From CALMZY01 sp052033915 (lineage in GTDB: Bacteria; Verrucomicrobiota; Kiritimatiellia; CAIQIC01; JAGNIJ01), in contig JBPOJF010000013.1 of the NCBI GenBank assembly GCA_052033915.1, forward strand, positions 62,001-126,000: DNA of 64,000 nucleotides, given 5' to 3'. A program made the translations under genes and the position numbers. Below, piece by piece: positions 8,509 through 18,264 of this stretch. A model generated the notes under the pieces. The model was given only the letters and a program-made list of their open reading frames with translations. It did no database searches and had not been told where the DNA came from. The stretch's first letter is position 1. Every line of letters starts with the position of its first letter.

Positions 8509-10415
8509 GCGATCTCGATCCTGTTGACCCCCCGTACCGGCAAGGGCCTGTTCATGGCGCCACACAGCGTAAACGACGGAACGCGCACGCCAAACCCGGG
8601 CGAAAACCACCCCGCATCGTCCCCCTCCTTGACCAACGACCAACGGGCTCCTTCATCCAGCCGCAAAACGAGACTGCCTCCGGACCCACTCACGCGGCAG
8701 ACTCCGGACTCCAGTTCCACCCGGCAATCGGGCGAGAAATGGAAGCGCCATTCTAGCAAATGCTCGCCGGTCCCGGAAAGATCGTCTTCGATCACCAACG
8801 TCCGCCCGTCCAGCTCCAGCTTCCTGCGATGAACGACGCGGCCGGCTAATCGCTCGTACCCGCGATGCTCCGCGGTCACCCACTGCTTTCCGCCTTCCCG
8901 CCGCGCTTCAATCACCCGGGCATCCGCCTTCTTCAGCCAGAGAAAAGTTCCTCCGGCAACAGCCTGATCCACGCCGTCCACGACGACCGTGTTATGGGCC
9001 TTTGTGCTTCGGAAGTAGTTTCGCCAATGCGGTTCGGCGTGATAGCAGTACGTTCCGGGATCCACGAGCACCGGTTTCCCGCCGACGCTGAGCGTGAACG
9101 CGAGGGCATCGGCGTGCCCGTGCGCTGCCAGCGACAGGAACCCCTGCGGCCCCGCGTCAAACAGGGTGAACACTTCGGCCGGGCTCCCCCGATCGGCTAT
9201 CAGCAGATGCAGTCCCGCGTCTTCAAACGAGGACACATCCCGCGGCTTGAACTCCTTCGGCGGGACGCGATCAAATCCGGCCAGCCGCGCTGACATGGAT
9301 GGCTCCGGCTTTGCCGGGACATTGGCATCCAGAAGGATGCGGGCGAAATCGAATATCCACGCGTCCCGGCGATCCTTGGCGGATCGAAGCTGAACGGCCA
9401 ACCCGTCGTCGCCGTCGCCGTAGTTCGGCAGATGACCGCCGACATCCGTCAGGACGGGAATCGCTTCGACCATCTTCCTCACGGCATCGCTAAAGGAATC
9501 CGAGAACGCGAATCCCGAACGACGCGCTTCGTACAGACAAAGAAGAAGGAACTCGGCGACGAAGAGATGGTAGTCAAAGGCCTGCTCGCGATTCAGGCCG
9601 GAGGGGAAAGTCTGTTTGATCCTCTGCTCTTCCAGCACCGCGGCAGCCTTCTCCTTCCACGCCCGCGATTCGGGGAAACAGGGCCAGGCGGAGGACGCCA
9701 CGAACTGACCGGCCATCTCGCCGATCACATGATTGTTCGCCGAGGAACCCTGGGCATACGCGCGGTCAATGAACAATTGCTGCTGATACACGGAGGTCCA
9801 GACCGGGCTTTGAGGGCCGAAGACCGCGTCGTAATGGGTCGAAGCGCGCAGAAGTCGTTCGCACCACACCCACGAGATCAGGCGGATTCCGCTCTCCAGC
9901 GGCGAAATCCAGTTGGCGCCCCGGAGAAACGGATTGGCGTCAACCCAGCCGAGCATCTGGTCGGCTATCTCGGCGGCATAACGTTCCGCGCCGCTCAGGG
10001 CAAACGCAGCGGCCAGTACGGTCAGATGCTGATGCCGATTCTTTTCCCAGATGTTCTTGATGCTGCCGACCGCCTCCGGGTTCCTGAAATCCAGGCGAGG
10101 CGAGAAGCTCAGCGTCGTTCCCTTGCCGGAGGCGGGGTCCACCTGCCAGTCGATCGGATCCTCCTGCAATCCATTCAACCCAAAGAACAGCCAGCGGTGT
10201 TGAAGGTACGCATCCGCCTCTTCCAGCAATTGCAGGCGCGCGGAATCCTCCCTGGCCGGATGAACGATCGTCCACGGAACCGGAGAAAGCTGTTGAACGG
10301 ACGGAGGCACGGCTCCCCCGCGATGCCGGATCATCCATGCCAGCGAACGGGCACGATGCAGCACCTCGAGAAAATCCATCGACCGCACCCGATGAAAATA
10401 CCATTGAAGATTCAT
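8505..10415 (-). CDS. Heparinase II/III family protein
   Basis: This 636-residue protein has an alpha/alpha-toroid N-terminal domain (FFGLNGLQEDPIDWQVDP, ANNHVIGEMAGQFVASSAW). Its C-terminal beta domain has the family hallmark HGHADALAFTLSVGGKPVLV, then DPGTYCYHAEPHWRNYFR and STKAHNTVVVDG. The family cleaves uronic-acid-containing polysaccharides by beta-elimination. No signal peptide is obvious. Proteins of this type commonly sit beside a two-domain oxidoreductase and a CapK-like protein in capsule loci, as here. A start at 10415 follows a GGTGAGGG ribosome-binding sequence. It may trim or edit the polymer or an intermediate, which is inference. Confidence 0.85.
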   Translation of the reverse strand: MNLQWYFHRVRSMDFLEVLHRARSLAWMIRHRGGAVPPSVQQLSPVPWTIVHPAREDSARLQLLEEADAYLQHRWLFFGLNGLQEDPIDWQVDPASGKGTTLSFSPRLDFRNPEAVGSIKNIWEKNRHQHLTVLAAAFALSGAERYAAEIADQMLGWVDANPFLRGANWISPLESGIRLISWVWCERLLRASTHYDAVFGPQSPVWTSVYQQQLFIDRAYAQGSSANNHVIGEMAGQFVASSAWPCFPESRAWKEKAAAVLEEQRIKQTFPSGLNREQAFDYHLFVAEFLLLCLYEARRSGFAFSDSFSDAVRKMVEAIPVLTDVGGHLPNYGDGDDGLAVQLRSAKDRRDAWIFDFARILLDANVPAKPEPSMSARLAGFDRVPPKEFKPRDVSSFEDAGLHLLIADRGSPAEVFTLFDAGPQGFLSLAAHGHADALAFTLSVGGKPVLVDPGTYCYHAEPHWRNYFRSTKAHNTVVVDGVDQAVAGGTFLWLKKADARVIEARREGGKQWVTAEHRGYERLAGRVVHRRKLELDGRTLVIEDDLSGTGEHLLEWRFHFSPDCRVELESGVCRVSGSGGSLVLRLDEGARWSLVKEGDDAGWFSPGFGVRVPSFTLCGAMNRPLPVRGVNRIEIA

Positions 10416-10454
10416 ACCCTCACCCCGTTCCAAGCCTTGTATCACCAGGCCGGC

Positions 10455-12629
10455 CTATTTCCAATAGTCGGACAACTGAACCACGCGGCCGGCGCGGAGC
10501 GATTCGGCGGCTGCAAGGGTTACCAGCGTTGTGTCCAACAAGCTCTGAATCGAGATGGGCATTTCCGTGCCGGCCCTGACCGCCTTGCCGAACGCCTCCA
10601 GTTCCTCCCGCTGACCCTTGTTCACCGAGCCGCCGACTCTCCGTCGCTTCACGCCATCGAACAAAACCGCCGATTCGAAGTTGTTAAGCTGGGCGGTCTT
10701 GCCGGCGCCGAACACTTCCAGAAATTCCTTCGGCACCTTGGCGCTGCCCTGCGTCAGATACAATAGATTGCCCACGGAGCCATCGTCGTAGTTGACCACG
10801 GCGGCGATGTTCTCCAGATCGTCCGGCGTGGGATGCTCCGGACGAATCGCCTGCGCGAACACCGAAACAGGCCTCGCGTCCGACAGGAAGCTGAACATGT
10901 CGAAGAAATGCCCCGCCTCGCCGAGGAACCGTGAGCCTTCAGATCCATCGCCATACCACGAGTTCGCATCCACGCGGCCCGCATGCACGCGGTAGTGCAT
11001 GACAAGCGGCCCGGCCCAACCCTCGAACAACTCCGCGACGCTTCGCGCCAACGGAGAAAAGCGCCTGTTGAATCCGACCTGCAGCCGCTCGTTGCCGGTC
11101 TCCACCAGCGCCTTGCGAACCAGTTCCGTCCCGGCGATATCAATGGCCAGGGGTTTTTCCACGAACACCGTCTTGCCGGACCTCAAGGCCTCCGCGGTCA
11201 TTTCCGCGTGGGCGGCATGCCGGGTCGCAATCACAACGGCATCCACATCCTCCGCGGCCAGCAGGGCCTTGTAGTCCGTGCTCGCGCGCTCGAACGGGAA
11301 CTTGCGCGTCGCGTTCGCGCCGGACAACGCGGTGGTCGTTGCAACTTCAACCAGCTTGACGTCCTTCCGCCCGGCAAGATGGGGCAGAAGCATGGATGAG
11401 GCGTAGTTGCCCGCGCCGACGAACCCGAAACGGATCACATCGGCGGTCTGGGGAGCCGTCTTCGATAACGGCGCTATCGCCGGCGGCGGCGCAATTTCCC
11501 CCGTGTGACGAGGATACTCGAACAGAAATCCGATCCCGGACAGCTTCCCGTCCGCGATATCCTGGTACACGGATTCCGCCTTGTCGAACGGGAACACCGA
11601 GGAGATCAGCGGGTCCAGTTGTACCTTGTGTTGGGCCACCAGATCGAGAAACGCCGCCATATTTCGACGCTCCGTCCATCGCACATAGCCGATGGGATAG
11701 TCGATCCCGCGTTCCTCGTAATTCGCGTCGTACCGGCCCGGCCCGTAGGACCGCGAAAACCTGTACTCCAGTTCCTTCCCGTAATACTCATTGTACGGCA
11801 AATCCAAGACTGTTTTGCCCACGCCAACCACCCGGGCGCGATCGCGCGCCAGGCCGGCGGACAGTTCCACCGGCTCGCTCGTGGAAGACGATGCGGCAAT
11901 AAACACGCAATCAGCGCCCGCGCCGTCCGTGAATCTCCGGATCGTGTTTACGAGGGCGATATCGTCCGGCGCAAAGGCGGCATCGCAGCCAAGCCGGACG
12001 GCCAGCGAACATCGCGCGGCCGAGAGGTCTGCGCCAACGACATGGATCCCTCCCGCCTTCAGAATCTGGACTAGAAGCTGCCCGATCAGACCCAGGCCAA
12101 TCACGCAGGCCGTCTCGCCAACCTGCATATGCCCGCGACGGAATCCATGAAGTGCGATGGACCCGACCGTTGTGAAGGCGGCGTGCTGAAGCGAAACGCC
12201 GTCGGGAACCGGAACGACGAGGTTGCGGGGAACAAAGTTGGTCTCGGCGTGATTCGCGTAGCCGACTCCGCCGCACGCCACGCGCTGACCCGCTTGAAAC
12301 TCAGAGGCATCCGCACCGACCGCGGTGACGACGCCGGAGACCGAGTACCCGAGCGGCGTCAGGGAATCCAGCTTGTTCATGACCTTGTGGAAGGTCGCCA
12401 TCAATCCCTGCTGCTGGACGGATTGAAGGACTTTCTTCACCTGGTCGGGCCGGGCCTTCGCCTTTTCAAGGAGGGACATCTTCCCTTCACGGACCTTCAT
12501 GCTCTCCGTGCCTGTCGAGATCAGGCTGAACCGCGTCTCCAGCAGAATGCCTCCGTGTTTCAACGCAGGCGCGCTGACGTCCTGAAGCTTGATGTCACCG
12601 CTTTTATAGTTCTGCGCAATTTGTTTCAT
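10455..12629 (-). CDS. Two-domain oxidoreductase (zinc-free MDR + Gfo/Idh/MocA)
   Basis: This 724-residue fusion has residues 1 to about 350 as a medium-chain dehydrogenase/reductase-like domain, with SLISTGTESMKVREGKMSLL, GYSVSGVVTAVG, and the Rossmann loop VIGLGLIGQLLVQILKAGG. Residues about 375-720 form a Gfo/Idh/MocA domain, with FGFVGAGNYASSMLLPHLAG, VVIATRHAAHAEMTAEALR, FVEKPLAI, and HYRVHAGRVDANSWYGD. Known relatives are annotated as bi-domain-containing oxidoreductases of polysaccharide clusters, with unknown substrates. AGGAG precedes the ATG at 12629. The neighbours, CapK-like and heparinase-like, form the usual trio. A redox edit of a nucleotide or lipid-linked sugar is inferred. 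Confidence 0.88.
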   Translation of the reverse strand: MKQIAQNYKSGDIKLQDVSAPALKHGGILLETRFSLISTGTESMKVREGKMSLLEKAKARPDQVKKVLQSVQQQGLMATFHKVMNKLDSLTPLGYSVSGVVTAVGADASEFQAGQRVACGGVGYANHAETNFVPRNLVVPVPDGVSLQHAAFTTVGSIALHGFRRGHMQVGETACVIGLGLIGQLLVQILKAGGIHVVGADLSAARCSLAVRLGCDAAFAPDDIALVNTIRRFTDGAGADCVFIAASSSTSEPVELSAGLARDRARVVGVGKTVLDLPYNEYYGKELEYRFSRSYGPGRYDANYEERGIDYPIGYVRWTERRNMAAFLDLVAQHKVQLDPLISSVFPFDKAESVYQDIADGKLSGIGFLFEYPRHTGEIAPPPAIAPLSKTAPQTADVIRFGFVGAGNYASSMLLPHLAGRKDVKLVEVATTTALSGANATRKFPFERASTDYKALLAAEDVDAVVIATRHAAHAEMTAEALRSGKTVFVEKPLAIDIAGTELVRKALVETGNERLQVGFNRRFSPLARSVAELFEGWAGPLVMHYRVHAGRVDANSWYGDGSEGSRFLGEAGHFFDMFSFLSDARPVSVFAQAIRPEHPTPDDLENIAAVVNYDDGSVGNLLYLTQGSAKVPKEFLEVFGAGKTAQLNNFESAVLFDGVKRRRVGGSVNKGQREELEAFGKAVRAGTEMPISIQSLLDTTLVTLAAAESLRAGRVVQLSDYWK

Positions 12630-12653
12630 AAGGGCTCCTTCTCCGGCGATCCA

Positions 12654-14069
12654 TCAGCCGGCCAGTCCTTTGAGAATCTTCTTTTGATCGAGCTTTGAAA
12701 CGATGAAACGGAATTTGCCTGTATTACCCCGGGGAATCGAGTCAACATATTCAAACCCGACTCGCACGCTGTCCCCCAGCCGGAGGCGCGCTTCGCGAAG
12801 AATCGTCTGCTCGTCCTCGCGCGTGTATGCCGGCTCACGCACAATCCGGAGCACGACTTCTTCCACCGCATTCTGCACCACCTGCGCCTCCACGACGCAC
12901 CGGCTGTCCTTGAACAGATGATCGAGGCGGCCCACGATCCGGCCGTCCGGAGTGATGACATAGTCCTCCACGCGTCCAAGGACTTCATCCACCAGGACAC
13001 CGCCGCGCCCGCACTGGGATGCCGTCCGTTTCGAGAGCGTGACGACATCCCCCACTTCATAGCGGATCAGGGGGAACGCCGGATTGCCGAACCCGGTGCA
13101 CACGAGGCGGCCTGTTTCACCGGGATGGCAGGGCTCATTCCGATCGTTCAGCACCTCCACGGCGCTGTGTTCGATCTTCAAATGGAGTTCGCCCTTCTCG
13201 CATTCGACGATGTTCGCGCACATCTCGGTGTTGCCGTACCAGTTGAACACGCGGCAATCGAACGCCTCCCGGATCGCGGCGCGCTGGAAATCCATCAGCG
13301 TTTCGGAAAACGTGTAGACGCCTTTCAGCCGAAGCTTCTCCTTCCCGTATTTCCGAAACGCGAGCGCGAGCAAATACACGGACGACGGATAGCCCGCCAG
13401 GATGATCGGGTTGAACGACTCCAACCGGCGAACGTACGCGGGCATGGTCTTCTCGGACAGATGATAAGAGGAGAAGAACAGATGATTGCTCGTCATATCG
13501 AACGTCCAAAACGGCGGACGTGTCCGATTTGGATGCGCCACGGGATGGCCGGCGATGAACGCAAACGGATCGAGACCGACAAGGCTCGCCTTCGCCCAGG
13601 AGTAATGCAGTTCCCGAAACGCGTATTCGCGCTGAAAACATTCCGGCGAAACCGGGAACGTCAACGACTTGCCGGTCGTCCCGCTGGTGTGCGCCATCCG
13701 GCGGGGTTTCCGATCACCCGCCCGGCTGATCAGTTCGTCCCGGTGCTCGCGCACGGCCTGTTTCGAGAGCAAGGGGAATCGCGACAGATCATCGGTTCCG
13801 GCAACCGCCTGATATTCCTTCCGCGCCGAGTAGAAAGGCGTTTCCGCGATCGCCGCTTTCAGGAAGTCTTGCAGGCGCACCTGCTGAAAACGCTGAAGAC
13901 TTTCGTTGTCCCAGTTCTGCGCACCGGTCAGAAAGGCCAGGTGCCGGCAGAAGTCGTCGCCGTATCGCTGCCGCCGCTGGGCGAATCCATACACGCTCGC
14001 GATCAGCGACTTCACCGGCAAGGGCGCCCCGTAGTAGAACCCCCTGAAGAATCGGTTTCCGTAGCTCAT
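12654..14069 (-). CDS. Phenylacetate-CoA ligase family protein (CapK-like)
   Basis: This 471-residue adenylate-forming protein has an ATP-binding loop AHTSGTTGKSLTFPV around residue 135. Further motifs are IILAGYPSSVYLLALAF, YGNTEMCANIVECEKGELHL, ALIRYEVGDVV-type text, and a C-terminal GRVEDYVITPDGRIVGRLDH segment. Relatives labelled CapK occur in capsule loci, where they are thought to activate an acid for transfer, but the substrate is unknown. The ATG at 14069 overlaps the upstream DUF362 stop as ATGA. It could supply an acyl group decorating the polymer. Confidence 0.87.
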   Translation of the reverse strand: MSYGNRFFRGFYYGAPLPVKSLIASVYGFAQRRQRYGDDFCRHLAFLTGAQNWDNESLQRFQQVRLQDFLKAAIAETPFYSARKEYQAVAGTDDLSRFPLLSKQAVREHRDELISRAGDRKPRRMAHTSGTTGKSLTFPVSPECFQREYAFRELHYSWAKASLVGLDPFAFIAGHPVAHPNRTRPPFWTFDMTSNHLFFSSYHLSEKTMPAYVRRLESFNPIILAGYPSSVYLLALAFRKYGKEKLRLKGVYTFSETLMDFQRAAIREAFDCRVFNWYGNTEMCANIVECEKGELHLKIEHSAVEVLNDRNEPCHPGETGRLVCTGFGNPAFPLIRYEVGDVVTLSKRTASQCGRGGVLVDEVLGRVEDYVITPDGRIVGRLDHLFKDSRCVVEAQVVQNAVEEVVLRIVREPAYTREDEQTILREARLRLGDSVRVGFEYVDSIPRGNTGKFRFIVSKLDQKKILKGLAG

Positions 14070-15466
14070 GGCGTCCACTCGATGTGCTTCGTCCAGCCGA
14101 AGTGCGGCTTGAAATGAAACACGTCGTTGATCTGAAATTCGTTCAGCGGCTTGTTCCACGCCGCGTGATTGCTGGCAACATGAATGATCCCGCCCCCCTC
14201 CTCGATCAACGGGTAATCGTGACGGTCAAAACTCCGGCCAATGAGCGGAATCTTCCGCACATCAAAACCCATCAGCTTCGCGCAGACGGCATCGACCGCA
14301 ACCGGGTTGTCTCCGGCCAGGATCACTCCGGCGGCCTTCGGGCTGCCGGCAACCGGCCCGTCGCCCTCCATCGCCACGACTCCGTCAACAACCGACAAGT
14401 ACTTCTTCGGCGAAGCGCGCCACGTGCCGTCCGGGTTCCCGTACATCAGGATGCGGTTCAGATCGATGCACATGCGCCAAACGGTTTCATTTCCATGCCA
14501 GTTGCCGGAACGGACCACCTCATCCGTTCGGCCGAACAACCGGTACGCCCACTGCTTCCCCCTCCGGGCCAGCGCCTGCACAAGACGGTTGTTCGTGAGC
14601 AGAAGCTCCTTCACCTTCATGACCAGCGTATTTTCAATCCGGCCGCGCACGCTGGCGCGGTTGAACTGGTCTCCACCGGTCTCCGGCGAACCGAACGCGT
14701 AGTGCGGGAGCCAGTTCTTGTCGGCGTTGATCCCCACCAAGCCCTTCAGGTTGACCGTAATCCCGCATTTCTTGTGCGTCTTCAGTTTCGGCACGCTGAT
14801 GAAGACATCGGCCGCCAGCGGAGTTTTCGAGATTCGGTACTCATGTTTGCCGGCGCTGTGGTGCCGGTTGGTTTCCTCCACATCGTAGAACGCGCCATAA
14901 TACTTCCGGCCCTGACCATCCAATTCGGCAAACGCGCTTCGCGCGCCGAGGTCAAAAGCAACCCCGCCGAGCGGATCGCCCGGCAGCTTCCGTTTCTCCA
15001 CGTAGACGCCGTCCTTCTCGACCCAGTATTCGTCGCGCAGATCGATCAGTTCGATCTCGAACCGCTTCTCCTGGCGATAGAAATCCCGGATCGCGTTCAG
15101 CCCCATCCGTTCCACGATCAAGTCCCACTTCGAATCTGTCTGCGGCGCATCGCCGATAATGATTCGTCCTTTTCCCTCCAGCGCGATGAAGGCGAAGTCG
15201 ACCACGGCGCGAATGACCGAGCCGTGCGTGATCACATGCTCCCAGGAATCGTCGCACTGATGCTTGTGCGCGATCATGTTCGGCTTGATGAAGACAGTCT
15301 CGCCCGGCTTGATCAGCCGGCCGAGCGGATTCCAATCCGGCCGGTCCATCCGTTCGCGGTCATAGCCCAATTGTCGGAAGGCTTCCGCAACATCGGCGCT
15401 CGCGGGTTCCCCCGCGGGAGGGTAGAGCGCCGCTGTCCTGACCACGCTGACGCGATGTTGGTGCAT
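14066..15466 (-). CDS. DUF362 domain-containing protein (copy 1)
   Basis: This 466-residue protein belongs to the DUF362 family. Key stretches are KPGETVFIKPNMIAHKHQ, GRIIIGDAPQTDSKWDLIVE, ISVPKLKTHKKCGITVNLKG, LVGINADKNWLPHYAFG, and GNETVWRMCIDLNRILMYGN. It lacks the CxxCxxC ferredoxin insert found in some family members. The function is unknown. The start at 15466 shares bases with the preceding stop (TAATG), so translation is coupled to the heptosyltransferase-like gene. A second copy, 27269-28726, has the same architecture and lies in the same locus, which is unusual. Confidence 0.88.
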   Translation of the reverse strand: MHQHRVSVVRTAALYPPAGEPASADVAEAFRQLGYDRERMDRPDWNPLGRLIKPGETVFIKPNMIAHKHQCDDSWEHVITHGSVIRAVVDFAFIALEGKGRIIIGDAPQTDSKWDLIVERMGLNAIRDFYRQEKRFEIELIDLRDEYWVEKDGVYVEKRKLPGDPLGGVAFDLGARSAFAELDGQGRKYYGAFYDVEETNRHHSAGKHEYRISKTPLAADVFISVPKLKTHKKCGITVNLKGLVGINADKNWLPHYAFGSPETGGDQFNRASVRGRIENTLVMKVKELLLTNNRLVQALARRGKQWAYRLFGRTDEVVRSGNWHGNETVWRMCIDLNRILMYGNPDGTWRASPKKYLSVVDGVVAMEGDGPVAGSPKAAGVILAGDNPVAVDAVCAKLMGFDVRKIPLIGRSFDRHDYPLIEEGGGIIHVASNHAAWNKPLNEFQINDVFHFKPHFGWTKHIEWTP

Positions 15467-16614
15467 TACACCATCTTCAATGCTTGTTCGATGACCTCCG
15501 TCGATCCAATCTTCGTCATGCAATTCGCTTCGGGGAATACGCATTCCTTTTGCAGGCACGGATTGCATGGAAAGGACTTGCCGGGGTGAAAAAAGAAATT
15601 GTTCGAAGCATGGGGACGCCACAAATCGCTGTTGCCCGGGCCGAACAATGCCAGGACACGGACTCCCAGAACAACTGCGAGATTCATCGGCCCGCTATCG
15701 AGCCCGATGAACAGATTGGAGCCTTTCAACAGGCCGATCAGGTCGGTCAGCGACGTGATCTTCATCTGGTGACGGACCTTCATCTGTCGGGATATTCCTT
15801 CGACAAGACCCCTTTCTTCCTGGCTGCCCACAAGCACAATGCAAACGTCGTCCCGGGTGCCGAGTGCATCGAGTGTTTCGACCCATCGTTTTTCCGACCA
15901 CCGCCGAAATTCCCAGCCCGCGCCAGGATGCACGACGATCTGTTTCTTGTCGGGCTCCACAACAAGCGCCGGGATTGCATCAGGCCGGAATACCGGGAAT
16001 ATCAGGGGCGGCATTTCAACATGGAACGTGCGACTGACCACCCACCGATTCATGTCATAGCGGTGCATGATGGGAACGTCACCGGCATTATCCGTCAGCA
16101 TGAGCCCGCGAATGCGCATGTTTGTACCCATGTAGTTTGTGTATCCCGCTCGCCGCCGGCAGCCGCACATAGCCATCAGCAACTGGCTTCGTATCTCCCC
16201 CCGCGTATCGATACCGACGTCAAATCCACCTTCTCCGCGAACGGCCATGCATGTCTTCCACAGGGCCCACCACTCCCGAAGCGAGCCGCGCTTCGAAGGA
16301 CGCGCCCAGGGAACGGGAAGAGTTACGGTCCGACACACACGTTTGTCGTGGAGGAACAGAGCCCCATTCTTTTCCTGGGAGAGCACGGAAATCTTCGCAT
16401 TCGGCCATGTGGCGAGCAGTGGATCAAAGAGTACGGCCAGAGAGAGTACATCGCCCATCTGAAATGGTTCGACCAGAAGGACACTCCGGACTTGATCTTT
16501 CGGAGGCAGCTCCGCGCGGGGCAGCCATCCGAGGACTTTGAATACAGCGCACGCCAGCGCCTCGACAAAGCGGGCCGAACAGACGGCCCGTTTAGAGTAT
16601 GAAGAGCAGGTCAT
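15466..16614 (-). CDS. Glycosyltransferase family 9 (heptosyltransferase-like)
   Basis: This 382-residue protein has the GT9 pattern: an early VLLVEPFQMGDVLSLAVLF loop, VVHPGAGWEFRRWSEKRW in the donor half, and GLDSGPMNLAVVLGVRVLAL followed by FGPGN. A Cys-rich C-terminus (FPCNPCLQKECVFPEANC) is common in the family. GT9 enzymes transfer heptose or related sugars from ADP-activated donors. In a capsule-type locus the sugar may differ. The chosen ATG at 16614 removes 33 residues of unlikely N-terminal extension. It lies 41 bases after the methyltransferase gene. Confidence 0.88.
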   Translation of the reverse strand: MTCSSYSKRAVCSARFVEALACAVFKVLGWLPRAELPPKDQVRSVLLVEPFQMGDVLSLAVLFDPLLATWPNAKISVLSQEKNGALFLHDKRVCRTVTLPVPWARPSKRGSLREWWALWKTCMAVRGEGGFDVGIDTRGEIRSQLLMAMCGCRRRAGYTNYMGTNMRIRGLMLTDNAGDVPIMHRYDMNRWVVSRTFHVEMPPLIFPVFRPDAIPALVVEPDKKQIVVHPGAGWEFRRWSEKRWVETLDALGTRDDVCIVLVGSQEERGLVEGISRQMKVRHQMKITSLTDLIGLLKGSNLFIGLDSGPMNLAVVLGVRVLALFGPGNSDLWRPHASNNFFFHPGKSFPCNPCLQKECVFPEANCMTKIGSTEVIEQALKMV

Positions 16615-16655
16615 GGTTGCATGTCTGCTGCTAACAGAGGCACTGCGTCCGCAGT

Positions 16656-17312
16656 TCAAACGGGCTTTTGGGCTACCAGATAGGAAGACCAGCCGTAGAA
16701 ATGGCCCTTGCACGTATACTTCTTTCGGCTAGCCGGCGCCCAGAAATAAAACACGTAAGCCGCTGCAAACAACCAATTACGCGATATTCCCGTACAAGCA
16801 ATGCCCAAACCGTTCTGCCGGCAACGATCAGCTAACGATCCAATGGAAACAGGCCTAATATGTGTCGGATCATCGTAGAAATTGAAGCCGACCACTCCCG
16901 CCATCTTCCCCGATGGGCTCGAGTAGGTCACTGTTTTTGGATGAGGAGTCTCTATGTAAATCCGCCCGCCCGGCTTCAGCAGACGCACAGCCTCCATGAG
17001 CAGGTGGTTCGGATCCTGCAAATGCTCCACCAAGTGCATGCAGGTGATCGCATCAATAGTTGCGTCTGCCCAAGGAAGACAATCCTGTTCCAGATTACAC
17101 CGATGAAACTGACACCGCGGGGGATAGTTTTCCGGCTTGCCGGCCATGTCCGCGGCAAAAAAAGCTAGATCAGGTCGAAGCTCGGCAATATGTCCCAACG
17201 TTTCTCCGTCGGATGATCCCAAGTCCAACAACGTCCCCCCCAGAGGAACATGTGAAACAAATTGGGCTCTTCGATCAAGCCATTCGATCCCGCGTAAGTG
17301 ATTCCAGTTCAT
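16656..17312 (-). CDS. SAM-dependent class I methyltransferase
   Basis: This 218-residue protein has a SAM-binding motif I LLDLGSSDGETLGHIAEL at residues about 28-45. It also has an acidic AADMAG strand end, a DAITCMHLVEHLQDP motif and the LLKPGGRIYIETPHPK motif of the Methyltransf_11 fold. Its place inside the glycosyltransferase run suggests methylation of a sugar or polymer end. The acceptor is unknown. No membrane segment is apparent apart from a mildly hydrophobic stretch, NWLFAAAYVFYFWAP, near residue 190. It lies 91 bases after the GT2 gene. Confidence 0.87.
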   Translation of the reverse strand: MNWNHLRGIEWLDRRAQFVSHVPLGGTLLDLGSSDGETLGHIAELRPDLAFFAADMAGKPENYPPRCQFHRCNLEQDCLPWADATIDAITCMHLVEHLQDPNHLLMEAVRLLKPGGRIYIETPHPKTVTYSSPSGKMAGVVGFNFYDDPTHIRPVSIGSLADRCRQNGLGIACTGISRNWLFAAAYVFYFWAPASRKKYTCKGHFYGWSSYLVAQKPV

Positions 17313-17403
17313 TGATGTGATTCTTCTCTTCTTCCTGCCGCGGTCCTGTCATTGGCGTCACGAGAGTCTACCCGGAAGGACATTGGATTTCGTCCGCATC
17401 CGC

Positions 17404-18264
17404 TCAATCCAGCTTCCATCGAAACGAGGCGTTACGCACCGAAAAATATTTACGAGCGGATCCGGGATCGTCGTAAAGAGCGTATTCGATCGGTCCGGTG
17501 TTCACATATGCGCCATAAAGAAGTTTTTCCGCAAGCCGCGACATATTGAGGACGGGCCGCAACGCCCTGACCCAGATCGGCGCCGAGGCCGCCAACGCCG
17601 ATGGTTCCGTCCTGAACTTCTCTTCGGCGCTCAGGTTCGTTCCTGTCATCGTAAACACCGCTACATAGCGCCGAAAATGGCGGGCCCGGCAACCCGATCT
17701 CAGAAGACGCACGACGAAGTCCGCGTCCCCAACGCTTCGGAATTCGGGATTGAACCGGAAGCCTTTTTCAAGGACCCGCCGGCGGAAGAAGAGCGTGCAA
17801 GACAACACATACAGGTGTCCCGCGAGAACATACGACCACCTGAGCGGATAGGACTTGCGAAACGCAATGAGGGAGCCGTCCGGACGGATCAACAACGCAT
17901 CCCCGAAAACGATATCCGCGTCGGGATACCGCTCAAACGCCTCCGCCGCCGACACCAGCGCGCCGGGAAGATACTGCTCGTCGCAGTTCAGGTACGCGAC
18001 GATCTCGCCGCGGGCCATCTCGAAGCCTTTGTTGATCGCATCGTACATCCCGCGGTCTTTCTCGCTGATCCATTTCACGCCGCTTTGCTGCTTCAGCCAT
18101 TCCACGGTTCCATCGGAAGATCCCCCGTCGACGACAATGTGCTCATGCCGCATGTCGGACTGATCCGCGACCGAGGAACAACATCGCTTCAGATACGGAA
18201 GCGCGTTGAACGCGGGGGTGATGATGGAGAAACGAAATCTGTCGCCAACGTCCGGAGTATTCAC
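17404..18264 (-). CDS. Glycosyltransferase family 2
   Basis: This 286-residue GT-A enzyme has an FSIITPAFNALPYLKRCCSS N-terminus and a VVDGGSSDGTVEWLKQ nucleotide-binding motif. These are followed by SEKDRGMYDAINKGFEMARG and an LNCDEQYLPGAL region in place of the usual DxD. It resembles the WcaA/colanic-type GT2 group. It is cytoplasmic or membrane-associated and adds one residue to the lipid-linked repeat unit. The ATG at 18264 overlaps the upstream GT4 stop as ATGA, so the two are coupled. Confidence 0.9.
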   Translation of the reverse strand: MNTPDVGDRFRFSIITPAFNALPYLKRCCSSVADQSDMRHEHIVVDGGSSDGTVEWLKQQSGVKWISEKDRGMYDAINKGFEMARGEIVAYLNCDEQYLPGALVSAAEAFERYPDADIVFGDALLIRPDGSLIAFRKSYPLRWSYVLAGHLYVLSCTLFFRRRVLEKGFRFNPEFRSVGDADFVVRLLRSGCRARHFRRYVAVFTMTGTNLSAEEKFRTEPSALAASAPIWVRALRPVLNMSRLAEKLLYGAYVNTGPIEYALYDDPGSARKYFSVRNASFRWKLD

